NCBI GenBank assembly: GCA_023014335.1
Contig: JAECYW010000002.1
Span: 1,240,001 to 1,304,000 of the forward strand
Direction of reading: 5' to 3'
Origin: Galerina marginata
Taxonomy: Eukaryota; Basidiomycota; Agaricomycetes; Agaricales; Galerinaceae
Length of the DNA: 64,000 nt
Under the pieces are notes generated by a model that was not told the DNA's origin, did no database searches, and saw nothing but the letters and a program-made list of their open reading frames with translations. Position 1 is the stretch's first letter. Every line of letters starts with the position of its first letter. Below are positions 1 through 10,440 of this stretch, in pieces. Both the position numbers and the translations under genes were made by a program.

Positions 1-355
1 TTCGTGCAGGAGTGTTTGGTTTTCGATGATTATTTGAGCATTCAGCCTTTCCAGTTCTGATTCAAAAGTTTCTGTCAAGGAATCGAGGTGAGCACGCAAG
101 CTACGATGCTTGGCAAGGACCAAACCTTTAGATATGTCCGCATTAACGCGACGTAACGCGAAACCCGCGGTGGCTTGGGTGGCTTGTTCCTTCGAGACAT
201 GACTGGTCAATTGTGGACCGTGGACTTGGGGATAGCGCAGTCACCTTTAATACCCCAGCCTGAGATTGTAATGCACTTGTGAGCTTTTGGTTGTGCGCTA
301 ACTGCTCGCTGAGCTCGTTGACCACTTGCCACACAAGTAGCAGATCGTTTTCCAT
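1..355 (-). CDS. Coiled-coil protein, N-terminal part (cut by window edge)
   Basis: I do not recognise this gene. The first exon (254-355) starts at an ATG at 353-355 and encodes 34 residues beginning [20 protein letters not shown] 64-base GT-AG intron is inferred at 190-253; the second exon then reads in phase to the window edge. The joined 97 residues have almost no proline or aromatic residues and are rich in Leu, Glu, Gln and Ala in a heptad-like pattern (for example [17 protein letters not shown] and [20 protein letters not shown]), which predicts one long coiled coil from the very N-terminus. That suggests a structural or complex-assembly role, but this is inference only. The C-terminus lies outside the window, so the family cannot be assigned. 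The intron boundary is chosen only because it keeps the frame open. Confidence 0.5.
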
Positions 356-921
356 GCTGGGATGAGTTTTGCGAATGAATGTAATTGAACAAGAGTGATT
401 TATGGTGATTTAAACCGGTTTCAAGACAAGGGCTGTTGCGAGGCGGATGTAGTCAACTGAGTACATAGCAGTCATTGCCAGTGCGTGGACTTGGGGTTGT
501 AGACAAACACATGACACAAGTCACCACAACTGCCTCACAGCGCCAAGTTGAAAGGGCAGGATTTGAGACAAGCTCTGCTGATTTTTGTGCATGCTTGTGT
601 CATCATACACATCGTGGGCCTGGCCTGTAATGCTGCACCGAAATCGGGTATGTAGATATTATTTGCCTTCAATTGTGGCTTGCCATCAAAAGGGTATGGA
701 GGGATTTTACAAGGTATCAATAACGGAGGTAAGAGTCCAAGATATATGACAAGAAGTTTACGGTCCAGCTTTACATTAAATGAGTTTCAGAGTTACACTG
801 AAATGAGCCACGGGAGTACGACAAGAATGAAAGCCCCGCACCACAACGTCCTTAACTATCAGATAGCTCCCTGTCTAGATCAGAAGCGTCCAACCAGCAA
901 TCTTCAAAATACTGGGGACCT
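356..921. other. Intergenic spacer between the coiled-coil gene and RNase H1
   Basis: This 566-base stretch holds the upstream region of the coiled-coil gene and the 3' end of RNase H1. I see no convincing coding signal: the only open frame longer than 60 codons on the + strand (680-925) has no recognisable protein character. A short word, cgtggacttgggg, occurs here near 484 and again inside the first intron of the coiled-coil gene near 223; I see nothing else structured. Confidence 0.5.
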
Positions 922-2380
922 TTAAGTGATAGATAGGAAATATAAATTGCAACAGCTCACATTGAAGTCCACAAGTTCAACGGGGACAGGAACCAACGGA
1001 GGTCGAACACCTGCCACCTTCACGGGCAAATTCGCACCGGAAAGGTGGTCGTATGCAACTGCTCCAAGCATTTTGGGACTTACATGGGGGACTGTTTGAG
1101 GCTGCTTCATTGCCAGTGATGACGTTAGATGTGGAGTTTGATTTGGGTTAGATATCGCCACAGAGTTCGCCATGGAAAAAGACCTGGAATCGCTTTTTGA
1201 AGGACTCTGAGCCGTAGCACTGCCACCGAGGGATGGATATGCTAAACGGGTAGCCACATATTTCGAAGTAGAGAAAGCTGCTCTGTCGTCAGTGACCTTT
1301 CGAACCTTGGCTGGCGCCTCGAGCAACACTTCCTCGGCCACATCTGTTGGACCCAGTACCGTCAGTCCTTTATCACCCCCATCGGCCACCGTTTGAGATA
1401 ACTGTCGCTCGAGCTGTTCCTCAATTGATTTCCAATCGCGTTCATCTGCAATCGGTAGTAGAGCACCACGATTCGCCATTTCATCGGCGCCTTCGTTTCC
1501 AACAAACCCACTGTGTCCCTTCACATATTCAAGTACCACTTTCTGACCAGACATCGATCGGACATCGATGTGCTTCGAGATACAACGGATTATTCCAGCA
1601 TTCTTTACAGGTGTGCCTGCAGCTGTACGCCAATTTTTTTTTTGCCATGTAGATATCCAAAATTGGAAACCTGTTGTGAAGAATTAGAACTTCAGGAAGG
1701 ATGGATGACCGGAAAATGTTCACCAACACGATATTGAATACTGAGAGTCGGTCCTAATCAACAGAGGTTTCTTCGTCAATGGGGTGGTTTCCAGAACGCG
1801 TAGGATAGCCTTAAAGTATATCATATTAGTAGTAAAAAAGGACCGGGCTTCTTAAATTTACAGACAATGAGTTCCGCTCGATTGTTTGTCTGGTCTCCAG
1901 GACATCTCTCCGCAATATTTCTTGAAGAATTGTAAATGATACTAACCTCTGGAAATAGCATTCAACCAAGTACCTTGAATCGTTAGGTCCCCACCATACT
2001 CCAACTCCCGCGATAGATCCCACTTTTCCATTCCCTTTGCACGCTCCATCGCTATAAACTATGTCCCAACCCGACACATCCAGAACTTGTGGTCCGAAGT
2101 CGCCCTTTTCCCCATTCGTATCATTAGGCAGATCTGCCGTTGAACCGGACTCCACAATTGATAATTGTCCAGACACGAAAGCTTCTGCCTCCGTCGCCGT
2201 GGAGAACTTCTTGTATCTGGCATCAGGAAATCCCTTGGTTTGCGTCTCGCAGTCCGCCCTGAAGACTCTGCATATTAGGTAGGATTACCCATTGATGACA
2301 GGAGCTTACCATGTAGTATAGACTCCAGGGACCTTGCCTTTTCGAACAGCATAAAAGGCCACTTTCGATTTGCTAGGCAT
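922..2380 (-). CDS. RNH1: Ribonuclease H1
   Basis: The enzyme cleaves the RNA strand of RNA-DNA hybrids (R-loops, primers) in the nucleus and possibly mitochondria. The start at 2380 gives MPSKSKVAFYAVRKGKVPGVYTTW, the hybrid-binding domain of eukaryotic RNase H1 (viroplasmin fold); splicing across 2259-2309 completes it as W-ADCETQTKGFPDARYKKF. The catalytic domain follows over several exons. Its acidic residues are all visible: the Asp in YSDGACKGNG, the Glu in TNNRAELI, the Asp in RTDSQYSI and the Asp in NEGADEMAN, together with the His of VKGHSGFVGN. After the catalytic domain there is an unusual tail of about 170 residues, rich in Ser, Thr, Pro and Val, ending at the stop at 922-924. The in-frame ATG further upstream (2515) is not used here because the domain begins exactly at MPSK. 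The family call is certain; exact exon ends are inferred. Confidence 0.9.
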
Positions 2381-2644
2381 TTTCGAGGTAAGGCCAGTAC
2401 GACGACTGTAGTCGATACGACGCGGTCGGTTTATGTATCGGTATGGAAACTGCAGAAAATCAAAGAAACGAAAAAATCGGTCCAGGATGTAGGAGTCAAT
2501 GTCGTGTGTTGACAATAAGTTGAAGTTCGATTACATTTAGATTCGATTAAACTATCCACGTGACACGTGCCAAAATTCCGTTTCAATTCCCCTACTGACA
2601 GCAATTATTGAGCAATAGCCTTCCGCATCGTTATATACAGCAAC

Positions 2645-5600
2645 TCAGTCATCACCGAACATGATTTTCAAGTTCTGGATGCTCTCTGGATCCGCTTTTC
2701 CACTTCCTCTAAATGCCTCATTGACAATCGCCATCTTCCGCTTCTGAATTTGTAAAATCCGGTTTTCGATGGTTTTAGCGATCTGAGCAAAGTTGATTCA
2801 TTGAATACCCGATGTGGATAGAAATTATGTTGGAAACATACGACAAAATGCTTGACGTAGACCGTCTTTTCTTGACCTATCCTGTGTACTCGATCGATAG
2901 CTTCGAAAAGGAAAAAAAGGACGTCAACAAACGTTAGGTGGTGTAAATTGTCCTTACCTTGATTCTCCACAGCTGCATTCCACCAGCAATCCATCTTAAC
3001 AAAGGTTAACACTTACAGACCCATAGAGCTGGAAATATTCTCACCATAAACACATGGTTTGCCGTCGTCAGCTGGAAAATGACTTCAGATTCAAAACCGT
3101 TGACCAAGAATGGAATTATTGACTAACATTCAACCCAACCCCACCAGCTTTCAAGCTTACGACGAGAATCTTAGGTTTTCTCGACGGAGACTTGAATTCA
3201 TTGATTGCAGCACTTTTTTTCTTCATGTCCATGGTTCCATCAAATCGATATTGATCAAACTTTTCTCTCTCCAAGGCCGTCTGGATTAAATCCAAAAAAC
3301 TCGTGAACTGCGAGAATACAACTGCCCTAAAGCAGGGATCTTGATCTCTCAGTTTTCCTAGGCCCGATAGGTATGTTGTTAGTTGTCATAAAAGTAACAC
3401 AGAACCAGAACCATACGAAGATTTTGGACGAGAGCTTCAAGCTTGGTCGATGATTGGAAGTCATTTCTCCGAAGGATAACATTGTCTTCGGAGGTCTGGG
3501 AATTTGTCAACGTGTAATTCTTATCCCTACGAATAATCTCGACTAGCTCCGAGCTCTATAGGGTAATTAGCCTAAGCTATGTATTCAACATAGAAGAACA
3601 AACCTTGATTGGACCACTAGAGCACGTTGGGCATTTAGGTTCATTTCCCTTCCCTTCACAAATGCCAATGTGAGAAACAATGCAATCCTTGCAACTAAGA
3701 AATAATCAGGAAAAGGGTGGTTGCTATCAAAGATGACAGTCATACAACTGATGCATGCACTTTGGAACAATCATTGGATTTTCCATTTCATTAAAGCAAA
3801 TTGGGCAATCAGCGTTATCATCGCCGTTGAGATTGGCAATGAAATTTTCAGCAAATGCGTTGGGCTTGCTTGCATCAGACCCTTCGCCTTCTGCAAAACG
3901 CCCAATGAGGTCGTTGACAGTAAGTCTGTCATCTCCGTCTGGGGATAACGTTCGTTCATCATTCTTGGTTAGGACCAGACTTGGGTGAAGCACAGCTCGT
4001 CGTAACCTGCAAAATATCAGTAAAAATGCAAGAGAAGGGCACATCACTTGCACCTCATAAGCATGGCCAGAATATGGGTATAGTTTTTGCCAACGAGTCC
4101 TTTCGCGTCCAATTGCTCGAAACTTCGCTTGGCGGAATAATAGATAGAATCGTATATCTTCCTTTCCAACGGAGTAAACTCGAGTTCATCCACGACCACC
4201 TGAAGACAATTAACATCCTTCGACGTGGTACTACTCGTTGTACTTACCTCCTTTGGGGGCAAGTCTACTATTAGGTTTCCGTCCTGGTCCCGCATATTCT
4301 TTTCCCTCCGCAAAAGAATGCTCTCAAGGATAACCTGAACTACCTCAATTGCTTTCGGATCACGAGCCAAAAATGGGATGGTTATGAAGCTAGAGACAAT
4401 AAAAAAATTCAATAAGGTAGCTGAAAGTGGAGAAAATTATTTGCATGTGCGTACGAGCGGAAAAACGAAAATTCGGACCATGGCTTGAAGTCGAGGAATT
4501 TTCTAGTAATATCGCAATCAGGTCCAGAAGAAGTGTGCTCCATGAAGAGTTCCAGACACACAATAATGAGTACAAATCTTCCAGTTTGTTGACAATGGGA
4601 GTTCCTAGAAGTTCAAGATGAGATAACCAACCAGGATATTGTTGTTGGAAGGCGCACCTGTCACAGCCCATCTTCTTTTAGCAGCGAGTGCATAGACAGC
4701 TTTGGCCGTTTTACTCGTGCGGGATTTACAGGCATGTGCTTCGTCGAGAATTATTCTCAGCCAATAAACTAAAGCCAGGTTAATGTGATAGCATCTGCCA
4801 ATTGAGTATACTCACTTTCAAAAACTGGAGATTTGAGAGTATTAGAACGCTCCATTTTTGCGTGCTCAGAGGCAAGAACCCCATAAGAAGTAATGACAAC
4901 TTTGATTACTTTGCTCTCCTCATCTTCATCTTCAAGAAGGGTCTCTAGATCCATTCGATTCTGCCCATGCCATACAAATACCTGGAAAGTACCAGCTTTA
5001 CTTGATCTTTGGAGTTCGTCTGACCACTGATTCAACAGAGATGTCGGAGCAACTATTAAAGTCGCAGAAGGTGGTTTGGAAAGTTGAGGCTTCCTCTGGC
5101 TGGTGGCACGGAAAGCATTATTCAACTTCAGCTGTTTGGTTTTGACTGGTACTTTCGTATGCTCTTCTGGACCTTGAGGAGCGAGACTTGTTTGTATGAG
5201 AGCAGAAAGCATGATAGTCTTCCCCATCCCCACTAAGTAAAAAGGTGAGTTTGCAAGTGTTCTGGTAAACATATATAAATATGCCTTACTTTCTACAAAA
5301 TAATCAAATCAAATCAGGATGCTAATGAGAACTTGATGCCAATAAGACAGAACATTGATACGTTACCGTCCCTGATATAAATGTTAGCTTATTTCCAAAG
5401 CCACCAAACTGACTATCATCGTGCTTACGCTAAGATTCCTCCTTCACAGTTCCTCTCGGCTTTGGGGAAGACCAAGCTCAATTCACCTGAATATGGGTTG
5501 AAATAGAACAGTTTTTCGTCCACAGTCAGATCTATCATTTCCCCATCCCTAACTGGTTCCTGCGGGAAGGCATACCTATGAAGCGATAAGAAAAGAAGTC

Positions 5601-7287
5601 ATATTGAAACTAATTGGGACACATACTCGCTCCATAACGGGTGCATAGATGTGGCTTCGCGGGCATCCATTGCGCCTATTTCAAGAGAGTGCATCCAACT
5701 GGCAGAAACACCATGTCACAAGACGTAAGAGCAAGAAAAGGATAAGACTAACTGCAAAGCCTGCTTTTGGTATCCGCGCAGGATAAGGTTGAAAGAATCT
5801 GCGGGTTCCATTTCGCCCATATCCCGATCATTATGTTGAGCCCTTTGTAAGTTGTTCATTGCTCGCAATCACCAGTCAGAAGAATGGAGGTACCTTGTAT
5901 AGATTGCATCGATATCATTTTTTGAAAGTTCCTCGGCGTCATCGACCTCAATTTCTTCTCCATCTCCAACTATTTCTTTGACCTTCTTAATGGGTCGGTC
6001 AGCTAGCCTCTTGAGAGCTTCTTCCTCTAGCTTAACATTCGATTTTTTGCCTTTCACATTCGCACCAGCCTGGGGTTTCAATCCAACAACTTCGAACAAC
6101 TTCACAACTGCGTTCTTGCGTTCGCGTAGGGCACTTTGAGAATTTGTGTAAATAGAAGGGCGACAAAGTGTATTGAACACTCACCTTTCTTCTTCTGTTT
6201 CAAGACCTTCGTTAAATCCAAACTGCACAGAATCTTCCTCTTTGGTGGAACCCTTGAATGGTTTGAAGGCCGAAGCCAGCATGTATATATGTAAAGTCAC
6301 AATTAAGCTGGCGCCGGTAGTCAGTTTCTCTGGGCAGTCTGTCATGACACCCCGGATCTCGACAATGCCTATCGAATAATATCAGAACATCGAGGCTCAA
6401 GGAAGCTACGGAGGATGTTTAAAAACCTAGCTCGAGAAGTTTTGAAGCCCACCAGGAAATGTCAGTTGGGAGCCGTCCGAATTCTTGAAAGCCCTTCAGC
6501 GTAGAAAAAAGGGTACTAAGTGTGATTACATACCGAAGCCCTTCTGGTTGACCAGTCGAACAATAGTATCGGTCTTCTTTTTTTTGTTCGATTTAGCAGG
6601 CTGCGATTTAAGCATATTGGAAAGTGTGATTTGTTTCTTCCCGTCCGCTCTTTTCTTGCCATTACTCGTGTTCGAGGGTTTCGGTTTACTGGGTCCCGGA
6701 ACTGGCTCATCTCGTTGTTCTCTCTGCACCTTTATTGTGTCATTTGGTTGAACATAGCCTTTGCCCGAAACGTTACTCCAAGCGTTAGGAACTACGATTT
6801 CACCAAGGTAAGTGGGTGGAATTGCGGGCGGTGTCCCCGTGGCCGGAGAAATACGCCGTTTCTTCGTTACTGGAGTCGGAGATTGGGATTTCTTGGAGGT
6901 GAATATTAGTGTATCTGGGAAGTTTGTAGTAGATACTCCAGGGCTGGATTTGCGAGAAATGGTCGGTTTCTCTATGATTTCAAGGTCGGAATCATTGTCA
7001 TCGTCCACAAGAGCCTGGCGCTTCCTTGAAGGCGTAAAGTCGGCAACTGCAGACACTTCAGCGGCATCATCCTCATCATCCTCCAGAAAGAGGGGTTCGT
7101 TGGGAGGAGAAGACATTGAAGAACAAGTACGTGGAGTCTGGGGTAAACTTGAACTTTCTGGCTTTTGATGAGAGGCATCGTCAATCCCGGCCATAGCAAA
7201 ATCTTCGATTTCTTCATCATCATCCGAACCAGCAAAAAATAAACCTGGAGGTGGTCCGTCCGGTATCGTTTCACCAGAACTGGTCAT
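2645..7287 (-). CDS. RAD5: RAD5-type DNA repair helicase and ubiquitin ligase (HIRAN-SNF2-RING)
   Basis: RAD5/HLTF proteins act in error-free post-replication repair: they polyubiquitinate PCNA with Ubc13-Mms2 and reverse stalled forks. Domain order from the start at 7287 fits exactly. An acidic, disordered N-terminus (MTSSGETIPDGPPPG) comes first. Next is a HIRAN domain (YLGEIVVPNAWSNVSGKGYV, then after an intron KGFEFGRLPTDISWWASKLL). The SNF2 ATPase follows, with a GGILAD segment, GMGKTIMLSALIQTS, a DEAH box (IILDEAHACKS) and GTPIVNKLEDLYSLL. An embedded C3HC4 RING comes next (CPICFNEMENP, KCMHQFCKDC, KCPTC), then the helicase C domain with VVFSQFTSFLDLIQ, ending in AVENQ-AIDRVHRIGQEKTVYV. 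The stop is at 2645-2647. Many introns of about 50 bp interrupt the gene; all reading frames I checked join without breaks. The short intergenic region upstream carries three ACGCGT boxes, suggesting G1/S control. Confidence 0.93.
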
Positions 7288-7324
7288 TTGAAGGGGGAAT
7301 ATCCAGAACTAAGACGTTCGTTGG

Positions 7325-7381
7325 ACGCGTTCAACTTGACAACCAAGCGGAGTCAATTTAGAACGCGTACCAAAAACGCGT
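7325..7381. promoter_or_regulatory. Three ACGCGT (MCB-type) boxes in the RAD5/CCT7 divergent promoter
   Basis: Exact ACGCGT hexamers lie at 7325-7330, 7363-7368 and 7376-7381, that is 38-94 bases upstream of the RAD5 start codon and 93-149 bases upstream of CCT7. In fungi ACGCGT is the MluI cell-cycle box bound by MBF (Mbp1/Swi6-type factors), which drives DNA replication and repair genes at G1/S. The hexamers are seen directly; the regulation is inferred. Confidence 0.55.
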
Positions 7382-7473
7382 ACCCGCCAACAAGGCCAAA
7401 CAACGTCGGGATCTCTGTCTGTGTTTCCTTCACCAGATTATCTTTAGTTTTATCATCTCAACGTTCCTCAAAA

Positions 7474-9413
7474 ATGCAGCGCGGTCTACCGATGGTAAGT
7501 CCTTTCTGATATTCCAAAGGCCTGTTCTGATCTCCCTTGCAGCAACCGACAGTGGTCTTGCTGAAAGAAGGCACAGACACTTCGCAGGGAAAGCCTCAGC
7601 TGCTTTCAAACATCTCAGCATGTCTTGCCATCTCAGAAACGCTGGCCAGTACGCTTGGTCCAAGGGGAATGGACAAGCTTATTGTTAACGAACGAGGCGA
7701 AGCTCAAATCACAAACGATGGCGCGACTATCTTGAAACTTTTGGATATCGTCCACCCTGCTGCGCGGACTCTGGTTGACATTGCACGGGCCCAGGATGCG
7801 GAAGTAGGAGATGGTACTACAAGTGTCGTCCTTTTGGCTGCTCAACTATTGAAGGAAGTCAGAGGTCTTATCGAGGACGGTGTCAGTCCACATATTATCA
7901 TGAAGGGATTCCGGAATGCATGTCAATTGGTACGTGTCAATTTTTTTTTCACTTCTCCAACTTTTTTCTTACGGCTAGCAGGCTCTCGAACGTATTAAAG
8001 AGCTTCAAGTTACAGTCGATAAATCAGACCCAGAGTACGGCCCTCTCTTTTGTCTGCCTGAACGCTCTTTTTTTCATCGATATCACTAGACGTTTCCGCT
8101 CTCTCCTCTTAAAATGCGCGTCGACGTCGATGTCTTCAAAACTCATTCACTCAGAGAAACCCTTCTTCTCGAATATGGTTGTAGACGCCGTCGGATGCCT
8201 GGATCAAGATGATCTCGACGAGTCTCTGATCGGAGTGAAGAAGATCGCTGGTGGAGGATTGCAAGATTCTCTCCTCATAAAAGGCGTCGCGTTCAAAAAA
8301 ACGTTTACCTATGCTGGCGCCGAGCAGCAACCGAAGCACTTCACTGATCCTCTTATTCTCTGTTTGAACGTGGAGCTCGAACTCAAAGCGGAGAAAGACA
8401 ACGCAGAGGTTCGTGTAGACGCCGTCTCGGATTATCAAGCCATAGTGGACGCGGAATGGGAAATTATCTACCGCAAGCTGGAAGCAATTGAGAAAACAGG
8501 TGCTAAGGTCGTCCTCAGCAAACTCCCGATTGGCGATTTGGCCACTCAGTGGTTTGCTGATAGGGATATCTTCTGTGCTGGTCGTGTTGCTGCAGGAGAC
8601 CTCCGGCGTGTCGTGCAGGCTGTTGGTGGGGCCATTCAATCTACTTGTTCCGATATTGGCCGCGAGCACCTCGGAACTTGCGGACTCTTTGGAGAGCGCC
8701 AAATCGGAGGTGAAAGGTTTAATATTTTTGAAGATTGCCCCAAAGCGAAAACATGTACACTGCTCCTTCGTGGTGGTGCGGAGCAGTTTATTGAGGAGGT
8801 GGAGAGAAGTCTTCATGACGCGCTAATGGTCGTAAAAAGGGCCGTCCGGAATGGCGAAGTAGTGGCAGGCGGTGGAGCGATCGAGGTAATTAATCAATTA
8901 AAGTCAAGCTGCAGATCACCTCAATCTTTATGTAGATGGAGCTGTCTGCTCACATCCGAAAGCACGCTCTAAGCATTCCCAGGGAAATTGCAACTGGTCA
9001 TTGCTGCTTTTGCAAAGGCCCTAGAAATTATTCCTCGTCAAATCTGCGATAATGCAGGGCTGGACTCAACAGATATTCTCAACAAGTTACGGATGAAGCA
9101 CGCCAGTGGAGAGAAGTGGTACGGCGTTGATGTTGATGGTGTCTCTGGCGTCCGCAACAACATGGATGCATTCGTTTGGGAGCCAAGTTTGGTCAAAACC
9201 AACGCTATCAGCAGCGCCACGGAGGCCGCTTGCTTGATTCTCAGCGTCGACGAAACGGTCAGAAATCCCCAAAGTGAAGCAGTAAGTCTCTGTTTGGCTT
9301 GTATTTTCTGTTTACTCAGATCTGCGTATCAGGCAAACGCTGGGCCGAAGGCTCCACCAGGAACAGCACAGCGGGCACTCCGAGGCAGAGGACGTGGTAT
9401 GGGGCGGCGCTAG
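7474..9413 (+). CDS. CCT7: T-complex chaperonin subunit eta (CCT7)
   Basis: This is one of the eight subunits of the cytosolic TRiC/CCT chaperonin that folds actin, tubulin and other proteins. The 21-base first exon encodes MQRGLPM and is spliced to [20 protein letters not shown]. Group II chaperonin signatures follow: [29 protein letters not shown] and [17 protein letters not shown]. Eta-specific stretches include [41 protein letters not shown] and the Gly/Arg-rich C-terminus [10 protein letters not shown]. Introns interrupt the gene at 7495, 7932, 8035 and 8886. After the last of these the exon begins [15 protein letters not shown], but the continuation ([19 protein letters not shown]) is one base out of frame, at cccaggg near 8978-8984. 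Because the gene is essential and both sides are well conserved, an assembly error in a C or G run is the likely explanation. Confidence 0.93.
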
Positions 9414-10440
9414 ATTTCAAGCGTGATCCGATCAGTTGTTTTACATGTACAGAAAAAGGTAATTGTGAGTCTGCTTGGAGGAGAGAGTAATGCCATTAGT
9501 CGGAAACACAATGAATTATATTCACCTTTCGTTAATGTATGTCCTTGGGTCTTGTGAAGAACCAAAGTGATTGACCGACAGGATTTTTGAACCACCATGG
9601 GCCGTCTGCTTTGCCATATTTTTAGACCGTGAAGTGGACCACCTTCACTATGACGTCCACTTTTGCAAGAACAACAAGTTCGCCAGCCCATGAGTAGTGA
9701 TCGCAAGAGGTACCCAGGATCAAATATCCCTAAATGACGGATGGAAAGAATAGTCGTTGAAAGTTGAACGGCTTCGGAGTTCCAAGCTGTTTGCAAGACT
9801 ATGTAACCCTATTGCCTTGGCGAGGTTTAAATTAGAGAAAAGAGACATTTAAAGTCACCGGGCACATAAAGGTACTTTGTTCTGCCAATATGCTTACATC
9901 ATAACCTTGACCACAAACGTATGGAATTTGGATTCACCGTGTTAGGAAGGAAGTATATTATACTGACGGTCCTTCATTGGAACAATCAGTTCACCGTAAA
10001 CTAATATTCGGGGCTATGGAGAACAGGTAGAAATCTTTTTTCTTAGCCTCCAAGCACATTTTACACTCGCAACAGCTCTGTTAGAGTGCTCCAGCGGAAA
10101 GATGGAGCTTAATTCTCTCACTGCTGCAGGAGTTACGGTGGTGCGCTAACACGGTATGGTTTATTTTTAGATCGTACGGTGATCGAGATTGGGCCGAGGA
10201 TCGATATGGCAAAGAAAGCGCCGTATTTGGTAAGCCTAGTTGCGCCATCGACCGTGCTCAAAACGCAATATCGTACATATGTGGACCCGGCTGCGCCAAA
10301 CCTTCTGTACCCACCCCCACGCATATTTTTACTTCGCGAGCGTGACGTGGGGTAGGAACAATAAATAGAATGGACGCCATCGAAATTACGCCTTTAGCTG
10401 CAATCGCTGGGCTCTTATCGCTTGCTGGCATCCACCCACC
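9414..10440. other. Intergenic region between CCT7 and the MFS transporter
   Basis: About 1 kb with no recognisable gene. The first part is the CCT7 3' untranslated region. Frames longer than 60 codons here (for example 9410-9796 on the - strand) show no domain or conserved composition. Near the right end a TGACGTGG motif (about 10342) and a TATA-like ATAAATAG (about 10361) sit 70-100 bases upstream of the MFS start codon and may be its core promoter. Confidence 0.45.

Noticed and set aside
680..925. 81-codon + strand frame beside RNase H1
   Set aside because: No protein-like pattern, no splice context and it runs into the RNase H1 stop region.
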